A stretch of 64,000 nucleotides of DNA from Distichodus sexfasciatus (taxonomy: Eukaryota > Chordata > Actinopteri > Characiformes > Distichodontidae). Location of the stretch: positions 62,001 through 126,000 of the forward strand of contig JAVGVS010000001.1 in NCBI GenBank assembly GCA_032718565.1. Reading direction: 5' to 3'. Below the pieces are notes generated by a model. That model was given only the letters and a program-made list of their open reading frames with translations, made no database searches and was not told the origin of the DNA. This document shows positions 1-12,209 of the stretch, in pieces. Position 1 is the first letter of the stretch; each line of letters opens with the position of its first letter. Both the position numbers and the translations under genes were made by a program.

Positions 1-683
1 ATGCTGCCTCACTGAGCGTGTTGGTGAGATGATGACTACGCAGTGTGAGGGAGCAAAATGGCTTAAGTGTGAAGTCCTTCAAAGAATACTGTTTATCTGC
101 TACAGCCACATAAATACACTAACAGTAACAGGGAGGAACAAAAGCACAGCTCTTCCAGAGAGAAAGCACTGAAAATCATGTCATGTCCCTGAAATTAGAA
201 CATTTAACTCAGTCGGGATAATAGAACCTGATAAATGCTCTTATCCATTATATTAGAAATTACGGTTCACAATGTAAACTTACATACCAACTAAACTCCA
301 TTTGGGTCATAAAGGAAGTGTGCAAAAATGCATATTCACATGTAAATGTCTTGGTGAAAATGAGAGTGATATGAAGAGAAATTTTAAGCATGACAAGGCG
401 AACCTGGATCTTACCAAGACATGAAAACCATAATGAACACATGGTTTGACATACTAACATTCTTTTTTTTTGATATTATATATTTTTCTATTATTTTATA
501 AATATTTTAGATATTTCGAATTTTAGATATAGTTTTTTTTTAAAGATTTTACATCATAAAGAAGCCTAAATCATCTGGAAATGTCATCATGAATAGTAAA
601 TAAAATGAAATTATCTACTGATTTCAGAAGTGAAACTGGATTACAACATGGACCAACTGCAAGACATGTAGAACATTTCTCAC
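1..683. other. xrcc5 intron 16 (partial)
   Basis: This stretch follows the last xrcc5 exon visible in the window. It is AT-rich, with a T-rich block around 463-545. I see no further xrcc5 exon, no recognisable repeat head and no other gene in it. Confidence 0.6.
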
Positions 684-3600
684 CCTGATCAAAAGGAACA
701 GTTTTCTGCCGAAGTAAAGCGCAGAAGTCTTCTGCAGGTCTTATGCTTCCAACCTGTAACAAAGAGAAACACAGACAGTGCCACATTAGACTTCAAGAGC
801 CTGTCTGTACAGAGTTCCAGAATCTTCACTGAGGCTGTCCTTTCTGGCCCTCACAATGTGTAACTGAGTTTTGAAGTAAATGTACTCTGATGTAATGTAT
901 AATAAATGATACTTATTCATATGTATAATGATGATCAAACTCAAACAAAACGAGTAAAGTCTCTCTCACCGAGGTGACGTTACCCGCTGAGATCTCAGCC
1001 AAGCTGAACTTCTCCTCTTCCTCCACCCTGGGCTTCTTAGAATCTGGCTCCTCACTAGAGTTAAAAGAACAGAGCAGAGATCAGCCAAAACCTCACACAG
1101 TAATAATAATCTTTTTAATTGTTTATAAGGCACCTTTCATACATTGGGAAGTAAGCTGGTTTCAGAGCTTCTAGTGTCGTGATGTTCTCAAAGATAAAAT
1201 TCTATTAACACCTGATGGTAGTTGAATTGTGCATGTAACTACTGACTCTTTTTCCTACCTCTGGTTTAAAGTCTTTTATATTTTAAAGCCTATGTATATA
1301 TTTTGCTATTCCATATGACTTATTGCATTTATACAGTATATTTTATATACTTTTTACTTATGTGCCGTATCTGTTCAAACTGCAGAACCTGGAGCCACTT
1401 CGTCTCATTTCTCTATGTACGTCTACATAGTTGAGATGGCAATAATGTTTACTTTGACTTTTATTTAGTCTAGTTTTAGAACTGGTATGATATTTGGTTT
1501 CTTTGAGTATTAGTCAACAGAAGACCCTTAATAATACATATCACAGTCAAAGTAAACGGTCATCTCTGCTATATACAAGTATACAGAGAGATGAGACGAC
1601 GTGATTTCAGAGCACAAAGTTTTTACAGAGCACAAACTTTTAATAAACTTTAAACTAGAGGTAGAAAAAAAGACTGAGCAATTGAAGTTACATTATGGGT
1701 GTTGGTGGCCTAGTGGTAGGACACTCGCCTTTGGACCAAGAGGTTGTGGGTTCGAATCTGACCTCTGGTGTTACCAACATTGGGTCCTTGAGCAAGACCC
1801 TTAACCCTAAGTTGCTCTCAGGGGAACCTGTCCCTGATATTCAAACTATAATTACGGTTCCAGAATTGTCGTTTTACATTCACAGCATTTTGCAGACGTT
1901 CTTATCAAGAGCAACTTCCATTTCCCAGGTTCAGGGACAGTCCAAGTTGTTGGAATGGATTCTAGTTTGAGCCTAAATAAATACTTTTTGATGGCAGGAT
2001 TCTGAATGATTGATACATTACATGTAGTGTACAGCTTCGTCCACGTTAATGAAAGCTAGACATGGCCTAACCGTGCGTTCACACCGCCGGCGGCGAGAGC
2101 GTCAAAATTCGCCCTGGCCGCCCTGCCAACGACACTGTACAGAGATTTTTGGACGCTCTGATGTAGATGAATGCTTGTCTTGTATTTAAAGGGGCCGCAA
2201 ATCAAACAAGCTTGTTAATCTTGTGCAGACTGACCACAAGGAGGGTATAAGTTAACCTCATGAAATATATTGAATGTGAAAGTAAGAAATTGATCGATGG
2301 AAAGAACTTTTTTGTAGTTACATGTTTTCTTTCAATTAAAAGCCATTTGTGTGGTGTGTAATTTTTATGTTCATGGTTAAGTGCTAGTCTAATTTCAGTA
2401 TTATAGGAGACATTTACTAGTCTTGGTCTTTAATTAACATTAATTTGTGTGAAACCTAACGGTTGAAGTGTAACGTTATCGTAATGCAATTGGTCAAATC
2501 AGTGTTGTTTTGAGCAAATCAATTGCATTCCCGCTGAAAAACAAGCGTTCTAGAGGGAAAATGTTGCCTATGCACATTAGAAACTCACCAGGAACCCCAA
2601 CAATCTCGGACACCTTGGTCCATGCATCATTTTTTTTTATGTCCCTGTACGCAAACAGGGACACGTCGTAAATTACTGGGAAACCCGCCACAGCAATTAT
2701 TAACCTCTCCTCCATTCTGCATGGGATCTTCTTCTTCTTCTTCTTCTTTGTTGCTTAATGGCGGTCGGCTACGGGAACTAGTATGGTCGGAACCAAAGTT
2801 TACAGGACTGCGTTATCTGGAATCTGCTCAAGCGGTGGACTTCTACATTTCGACTGGTTGCCGCCGAACCACATCATAGCTCATTACCATAAAGTTGACC
2901 TGATTTCAACTCTCCTTGATGCGCTCGCCGTCCAAGACGCACCGCGCAGCTGCTCGCCACCGGCTCACATTGAAAATGAATGACTTCCGGCCACTTTGAC
3001 GCTCTCGCCACCGGCGGTGTGAATGCACGGTAATAAGGGCTTTTAAAGCTGAAACACCATTTGTGATTCTGTGCCGTACGTGCTCAGACTCTTACCCGGT
3101 CCCAAACACCTCGGTACTAGTTTTTTGTGCCTTCTTCTCTGCCACCACCTTCAGGGGGAAGAGACTCTTCAGCTTTTGCTGGGGGACCTGGCAGCGGGCC
3201 GAGACAGCCTGCGGCCGCTCCAGTGCCATCTTTAGCCACGGGTCTATGGGGGGCAGCGGGGCGTCTGGGTATAGACCACGATGGTGCAGGCACTGAGGCA
3301 AAGATCCCATAAAAAAAACATTTAAAAAGACGCACTGAGTTTATGACAAAAATTATCGATGGTGATTTTCAACCCAAGATATTTTTCCCTCTACACCTGT
3401 TTTACACCATCGATGATGTGACATTTTCCCTGCAATTTAAGGTGTTACCAAACTGCTTCTTCAACTTAAACCATCCCATAAGAGCACTCAGAGATCCCAA
3501 CAGCCATCTGACAGATAGAAGCTTTTGGAGCGGCTCTTTAGCAGACAGCACAAGTTAATTGTAGGCCACAAGTGATAATTGTAAGTCTCATTTCTTCATT

Positions 3601-6600
3601 TTCAGGGTTAACACATGTAACTGCACATTTAAAGAGAAACACCAAAAAAAAATAAAATAAAATGAAATAAAAATTGCTGCTTTCAGTCACTTTTTTATGT
3701 CCGAAACGATACTGTTATTGTAAATTTCAATATCTGCTGATACGATACAAATTTGATACAGTCTCTGAGTCTTTTTTAAACAGAAAACAGAATACAATGC
3801 TTAAAAATGTCTGAATGACTGAAATGAAACGTTTTACTAATTACTATGTATATGCTAAATTATTTATTATTAAAATAATGTCAAAAATTATTCGTTTAAA
3901 CACAGTTCTATAATTTTGTGACAGTCTCTAAGCCTTAAATGATCAGGAACACAGAGATTGCGCGCAATCTGTTGTTTTTTATTAAGGAAATTAAACAGTA
4001 TAACTGCGTGATTTGCTTAATCCCAAGTTGGTCCAGGGAGACTTTCCCTATCATGAGGAAATGTACTTCGCTCTCGATAACAACGTCTAATAAACACAAC
4101 CTGCTTCCAGCCTTAATGCAATACAAGGCAAGAGCCGAGGGTTTTCTACCTGGAAGAGCCTCTGGAACTGTGGGTTTGGGATGTGGTTGACTTTGAAGAG
4201 GTCCACTTTCTCTCCGTCCTCGCCCTCCTCCACCAGCATCATGGAGTCGATGAGGGCGTCTACTGCTGCCAGCTGAGCATCTGTGTATGGGGGGGCAGAA
4301 GCACACTTGTGAAAAGACTCAGGAATGACAGTTTTTACAGCCCCAAACCAACCAGCAACCACTTTTCTAATTATATATAGCCTGCTGTAGGGCTGGGCGA
4401 TATGGCATAAAAATAATATTGCGGTATTTTTAAGCTATATCACGATACATGATATAAATCTCAATACCTTGAAAGTTAAATGATAAATTCGGCCCTATAT
4501 TGCATAAAATGACACCAATATAATGAATTCAGACAAAGTTTAACATAGTAAATGCTTTTATTTTAAACCAAAGTATAATATAGCAAACTTTATACTTTAT
4601 ATTGGGGACAAGGGGAGCCATTGATTGCGTGCTTATTAAACGTGTAAGACCTAACTATTAAATTATAATTATGAGGTCGATAAACTATAACTTGCGTTTA
4701 ATCTACCTGCTGCTGTTCCTCTTCCTCCGTCATCTTTGGTTTTTCTGTAGAAATTTTCTGTAGCGTGCAGTCAATCACAAAACCAGGAGCCACTGGCCAA
4801 TAGGATTCGCAAGCAGAAACAGCCAATATCCCACCCCCAAACTGGCAAAACCCGCCCCTTTCAAACTGCGCGTGCAGAAATCTCACTCGAGCAAAAAAGC
4901 CGCTCATCGGTAATCTACTTTGCGCGCGAGGACATTTAACACATCGAGGGGAAAAAAGACATTCGAGAGAGGAACAACACAGTTTGCACGCATTATTATC
5001 ACGACCGCGCACTCGATTCTTAATTTTGTGCTCTTGAGTTTCACATTTGTGCTTTGACTTTGAAATTTACGCCAGCGAAATTTTTGCGGCATGCCATTTT
5101 GCGCGCTCTAGTTTTGGCGTTGATGTGACACCATAGACGGGGGAGCGAGCAGAGAAGTGAAACACGATAGCGGTACAAAACGCGCATGCGCTAGGAGAGT
5201 TTTCTGGATGGGCAGGGGAGCGAACTGTCTGCTTTGACGGGGAAGAAAAGCAAAACTCGAAAGCGAAGTACATGCTGCCTGTTTAACAATAACGTTAGGA
5301 TTTATACTCGATGGTCATGGTATAGTTATTTACTACATCGCACGTGGAACAAGCCGAGATACATCGAGTATATTCGATATATCGCCCAACCCTAGCTTGT
5401 TGTTTAAAAAGCTTCTGTTGAAAAGTAGCTTCTCCAGCAGCTGGTTTGAACCTTGACTAGTTAACAGTGTGAGAACAGAATAAAACGTTTTATAAAACTA
5501 GTCTGCGAACTCGGACAGCAATCTCATTTAAATAGAAGGTTACTGACCAAGAGACCATAGGGTCAGATCCAGCTCTATTCTTTCAGAACATGCAGCATCT
5601 GGTCCCTAAGCAAGACCCTTAACCCCAAGTTCCCCAGAAAGACTGTCCCTGTAATTAAAAATGGATATAGAGTATCTGATAAATGCTGTAAATGTAAAAT
5701 AAATGCATTTGAAAGGGCACTAATATCATATTTAACCGTTTTCTCAAATAAAATAAGATCGAGTGTAGGGCTCTGCGATATGGTGAAATATTTTGGTTGA
5801 CGAAATTAAAACGTCTATCGCTTCACACTATATTGTTTATTTTGTGGTGTTGCAAAGTTCACTGTTTACAGCAACATTTTCATGGTTTGGACGAGGGTTT
5901 GCAGTAGTCACCACGGCACCAGGTGGATGTAGGCACAGAGAGTACTATAGCGTTATATTTGTGCCTAATTGTTGCACAATTTGCCTTAAAGGCAGCTCAC
6001 TAGCGCGTAGTAAAAGCGTTGGTATATTAGAGCACCACTAAAACTAGGTTTTTAACAAATAAAATGGTGTAAAAAAAATGGTGTTTTACTGTCACTTGCC
6101 TACAGTATATAAAAATATACTGTTGGCAAATTGTGGTACCTTTGGCGTTTCATATGAGCATGTGCGTAGACAGAGTTGAGTATGCACAGACATGAGATTT
6201 TGCATGAGACATGAGTGAAAGTTCTACTGAAGTTACAGAAAATGTGCTATATCATGATATATATTGTTACTGGGATATGAAATGACTTACATTATATCAC
6301 AATATGAGATTTTGGTCATATCACAGAGCTCTAATAGAGTGTGGCTCAGGTTTTTTACCTGAAGGAGCAAATTTCTTGTTGTTTTCGAGAGAAGGGAAGG
6401 TGAACTGCCGGAGATCCTCCATGTACGGCAGCTGGACATAAACCAGGCACTGGAGAGCGGAGAGAAGAATCTGCGTAAGTCTAATGTAAGCGTAAGCGGG
6501 GCAGCTTTGCCTTTCGGTACAACTTTGACCCACAAACCTCATATTTCCGCTTGATGCACGGGAAAGCTGCTCCTACTTGTGGGTTGGTGCGACGATCGTA

Positions 6601-9600
6601 AGCGTAACGAACAATCGCCACCATGTTCAAGCTGTCCAGAGCACGGATCAGAGACGAGAGAGCTACAGCTGCATGCTAACCACACACGTGCACACACACA
6701 CACACACACACACACCCCCCCCAAGGGAAGGCAATACAGTAGTTTAGAAGAGCATACAGTATAATGTCTTCCCAGACTCAAATTACACCTGGTCTTGGAA
6801 TAATTTGCCATTATTATGCACTCATGAAGAAGATTTCATGGGCATAATTAAGGTCAGGAGAAATGTGCGTGGTATAACAAATGGCTACAAGACGACACCC
6901 TTCATATTCATTTTCCAATGAGGTTCAAACATCCTATTCTTCTTTAAAATGAAAACATTGGACATTACCTCATCATCTCTGGGTGCAAACGCCTTCATGA
7001 TCTGACCGCCCATAAACTGATGACGCTGAATCTGGAATTGAAATGAAATACAGACATTTAAAATGCAATTTAATTAATACAATCCTCCACATAATAGCGT
7101 CCATTTTAAAATAACAGTATTTATAGAGGAAAGTATAGCCTAAGGGAGCGTCATCTAACAGCTCAGGGCCTGGTTTAATCTGCTCAAGTGAATGCTGTTC
7201 CTGAATATCAGAGGAAATTTCTATTAACATTATAAATAGGGAAAGTGCTGGACGATAAAACGATAAAAATAATTTCGCAAAATAGCTTTTCCTCGATAGA
7301 AACAACAGACAGCACTCATTCCGTCCACCTTCTGATTTCACGAGAAGCCTACGATAATGAAAACAGCGCCGTGCCGAACCGATCGTGTGGTTACCGCTCA
7401 CGTCAGTCAGGTTGACGGACAGAGCAGCCAAACCAATCATGTGGTTGCAAAAGAGTCCCAGCTCACGTCAGTAAAGTATGCATGGCTTCTCATTTTCTAA
7501 AGTTGTGGGCTACGGCGCCCGTGTACAATATTATGTCAGGAGAGCGAGCGAGATAAAATAGAAAAAAAAAATGACGCCAAGCAACAGCGTTATAGAAAGA
7601 CACCTCAAAGGACGAGGACATTGTTGGAAAAAGGTTAGAAGAATTCCGCAGTTTGGAAATATTTTGGCTACTTAAAGTCTGATACGAAGCAGAGTAGCGC
7701 TACTGCAAACTGTGTCGAAAGCATGTTCATACAAAGAACGGTCATTTATTTATCAAAAAAAAAAAATCTATATTCTGATGGATACAAAATGGACAAAGAA
7801 GTGTTCGAATGTTAAGCCATAGAATGACTTATATTGACAGTGATTTGACTTATATTGTGATATATATCGATATCGGCTGATATTTAAAAAAATATATCGA
7901 GATAAGATTTTTTCCATATCGCCCTGCCCGAAATAGGGCTGTGCAATACGACCAAAATCGTATATCCCGATATGTCATTTCATATGCTGATAACGATACA
8001 TGTCAAAAAGTAGTAAATTCACTTTGGAACTTTTGCAAGGAAAATCTGGCGTCTGTGCGCACTCAACTGTGCCTACACGCATACTCAAAACACCCTGCAC
8101 CCTCATATCAAAAGCTGAAGATGCCACACCCTTTTTTAACATTGTTTTACTCATTCAAAACACCACTTTCTGCGGAGCTCTAGTGACTTGCGGTCAAACA
8201 CACCTTTTTACGCCGTAAACTGCGGCACCTTTGACGTTTCACAGATCTGAGCGTGAGTGTTTCGACACAGACATGATGTTTTGCTTGCAAAAGTTCCACT
8301 GTGATCTCAGAATTAGGGCACAAATATATTACCATATTATTCTCTGTGACTACATAGACACATGGTGCCGTGGTGACTACTGCAAACTCTGATCCAAACC
8401 ATGAAAAAACACTGCTGTAAACAGTTTTTTACGCCACCAGGAAATAAATGATAAAGTATAATATGAAGCGAGACATTTTAATTTCAGCATCCGATATATA
8501 TCATATCGCACAGCCCTAATTGTAAGGCTTGAATTTATACTAACATTGGAAACTTTTTAGGGCGTATTTATTAAGAAAATTTGTCAAAAGTGATGGTTAG
8601 AATCTCTCACTGAAAGGAAGTCAAACTGCACAGCCCTAGCAAACAGCAAAATATTTTATTTTTCTTTTTAATTTACAATCATAACCCACACAGATAATTA
8701 ATGTACTTAATAATGTGATTCAGCCAGAGAGCAAGCCTTATGGTCAGTTCTGGCAGTTTCCTTTAAAAGCAGCAACTATTTCTACTGCCTCTGTGACGTG
8801 GGCAACATTCAGACTCTAGTGAGTGAAGCGGGAAAGAGCTCCATCTAGAGGTGGACAACTCACCATGTCCCGCTTGGTAAAGCCCAAAACAGCAAAACTC
8901 TTTCCTTCTGACTTGTACTTCATCTGCTCCTGGTCCACTTTGGAGAACGGAACGATGTCACTGCCGTAACGGAAACCTGGCAGAGAGGAAAGAGATCTTA
9001 AACTTTATACCTTATGTGGATTTAACTGGAATGTTTTCCAAGTCAAAATAGCTACAATAAAGTAAAAACAATTCTACAACAAACTTCACTGAATTGAACT
9101 GCAAAACTCTAAAACCTCACTAAACCATTAACAAATCAACAAAAATACATCATCGTCATCATAATGGGGAGGAGCAAACTGTTATGGCTCGATTACATCT
9201 GGAGATTACATCGGGAATTATACCCTAAACTGCATTTCTTCTTGTAATCTTTACAAACAAACTGTAACTTTTATATTTTTTAAATATTACATTTATACAA
9301 CATGATTAAGAATAATTTAATTGCATGGGTAAAGTGGAAGATCTGTTACTAAATGACAGTTTACCGTGATTAATTAGTCCCCACAACCAGGTCTTATAAA
9401 GAGCGTGCCGTAGTATCTAGTAAGTTTATTTAAGAGAAATGTTGTTTTGTGGAGAGTTAATGTCAACCACGATTTTCTGTCTGTGATTCTCTCACACAAA
9501 CATGCAAAGGTAACATTCAAATCGAGTCCTGGTCCTCACCCTGAATCGTGTCTTCTGCTTGTACCTCCGTCTCATTCTCATCACTGAGGTAGTAGAATGT

Positions 9601-12173
9601 GTCCTTCTTCACATCCTCTTTCCGGTGACTCTCAGCGTCCACCACGGCCCATGATTTCTTAATCTTCTCCTCGCACACCTGGGGGAGAATAACATCCAGA
9701 TCTGAAAAGCAACTTCTTACAAACAGCTTTATAATTCAGAGGGAGTATCCCAGAACGTCTCCATAGCATGAATTCTAGTGCTGGCGACAAAACAATGTGA
9801 CTTACCAGACGCTGTTTACATGCATTTGCTGTTAATTCCTTTACTTATCAATGTGGTGTAGCATGTAGTTAAACTGCCTTTGAAGTCAAAGGATAGTAAA
9901 ACCTAGTAATACTTTATGTCGCCCAGCTCTAAGGAATCCACTTCACCTGCAGCCTAAACCTACTGTTTGACAAGTCATTTTTGAAGAGGTATGTATGGCA
10001 CTAGTAGGGAACAGGAACCTTGCTGTGAAACTCACGGCTTTGTAACCAACAATGCGGATGGACAGGGAGCTGCCGATGGTCAGTTGACAGGGCCAGGCCA
10101 TCGGACGCCTTTCGAGGTGCTTAAAGACGGACAGTTTCTCCAAAGCATCACTGCTCAACCGAAGACCAATTCCATCAGATCAGAACAATACAAAAAGACA
10201 AGAAGAATTCATTTACTTCTGTGAAATGAATTGTAAAACTTGGACAAACACTGCAGTCTATATTCTTCCAGAAGGGATGTCTTCCTCCCCTCTACCTGAA
10301 CATGTAGATCTCCTCCAGGGCATCCTCCTCGTCCAGACAGCTCATCACCTGCCTGACCATCTTCAGTCCTTGTTTCTGCTCCCTACTCAGGCCTTTACCC
10401 CACTGGGGTGGGTGTCTTGGATTAGCTCCATCCCCACTTCCTTCCCCCTCCTCATCCGCATCTGCAGGGAACGGCAGGCTACAGGACAAAGCACATGGTT
10501 TGTTGAATGAATCATTTTAGATCAAAATGAAAATCTATTTGAAAAATGTAAGCACACTGTGCATAAACATTTAATTTTAGTAAAACATAAATGTGGTTGT
10601 TAAACTGCACAGTGGCCAACTTACCATAGTACATTTGCCTCTGCTATACTGAATTTGACAAAAGGAACTGGCCCTGTGATCAGAAGGTAGCCGGTTCAAG
10701 TCCCGGACTAGTAAAGGTACTCATGAGCAAGGTACCATCCACAAGCACTGCTCACCGGGCTCTGCCAAAAATTTGCCCACTGCTCATTCAAGGAAGTAAA
10801 GTCATATAATTGACTTTCATGCACTGACATTTGCATGTGTTTCTTAATGCATCAGTTTTTTTGTTTATGCAGACCACTTAAAGATGCAATTAGATTCAAG
10901 CAATTAAATATATAAACTATAAAAATGTGTGACTTCCTTTGAGTAATTGGATAGGACAAAATATTGATATATATACTGACACAGAGTTGTAATAAAATGA
11001 AGACGACTCACAAGAACTGCAGAGTAATGCCAGCTTTCCTCAAGTTACCGATGATAATGTCCAGCTGATCAGCGAAGGCCGGGGTGTTAAGATCAGTGAG
11101 CAAAGCAATACTCAGCCTCTCAAACTTCTTCCCCCTAAACACACCAAATGACATGTCGACATTTCTTAATTTGTGGGTAAACCATTATAATCATCTGTCA
11201 GTCACATTTGAAGTGATAGAAAAACATGTATTGATGATGTGGATATATGGATAGCTGCACTAGTTTAAAGCTTCATTTCCCCATCACTAATGTGTGTGCG
11301 AGTGTGTTGTAAGAAAAGAAGTGAGGCTGTGGATAATGAGAACGGCAAAAAGTGAGCTTTTAATAATCTTACATGGTGTCCTTTTGTAGGAGATCCATGC
11401 ATACGACAAGAGCATCCAGCCCTTTGGTCATCAGGTTAAGGGTGATATAGTGTGTAATATGTTTGATTAACAGAGGAGACAAAATGTTAAGTGGCAATGG
11501 CAAATGCAATATCTGCTTTGAACTGTGCCAAAGGGTCTTAAGAGCAAGCAGATAATGAAAAGACACAGCTAAAATATTTCTAATATCTAGTAAGTTGTTG
11601 GAAATGAATTATGCTATTGATGTGGAATGGTCTTTGTAAAGAAGCAGTTGTTTGTTTCTCTATTGCGTCTCTAATATGTTAGACCAGAACATTCCACCTA
11701 ATAAACTGTGAATAAACAATACCTTGCAGAAGTTACACTCTGAAGCAAAACCCCAGTTAGATACGTCAAAGGATACAATCTGCATGCTGACTACCGGGAT
11801 GAAGCTGAGTTTCAATTTCCTCCAGCAGACTGAAGTCAGGAATCTTCAGGTGTGAGTATACAGAAATGTGCTGGTACTGACCGTCCTGAGCCAGAGAGTT
11901 CCGAGTGTCATCCGTACCAAAAAACACCACGGCCAGCTCGTCTTTATTTTCAGCAAAAACCTGAAATATTTGCAGTAAGTCACAATTACCAATCCACACG
12001 AACAGAGCTTTGGGCAGAGCTTCTCTTAACACACCAAAACGACATACCTGCCGTTGGATGAACTTCTGAATGACCTTCTTTGCTTGCTCAAAAGGTGGTT
12101 CTTGACCTGGGGCTGAGTTACTCATAGAGAAACCAACGTCCATGCAAAGCACCAGAGCTGACTAGAGAATGGG

Positions 12174-12209
<36 letters not shown>

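Noticed and set aside
1697..1800. tRNA gene (boxes A and B)
   Set aside because: The same head recurs many times with a SINE body and tail and does not form a clean acceptor stem; these are tRNA-derived SINEs.
6973..7440. 155-residue open frame on the minus strand
   Set aside because: It runs across xrcc5 exon 10 out of frame and into the end of a TIR element; no family features.
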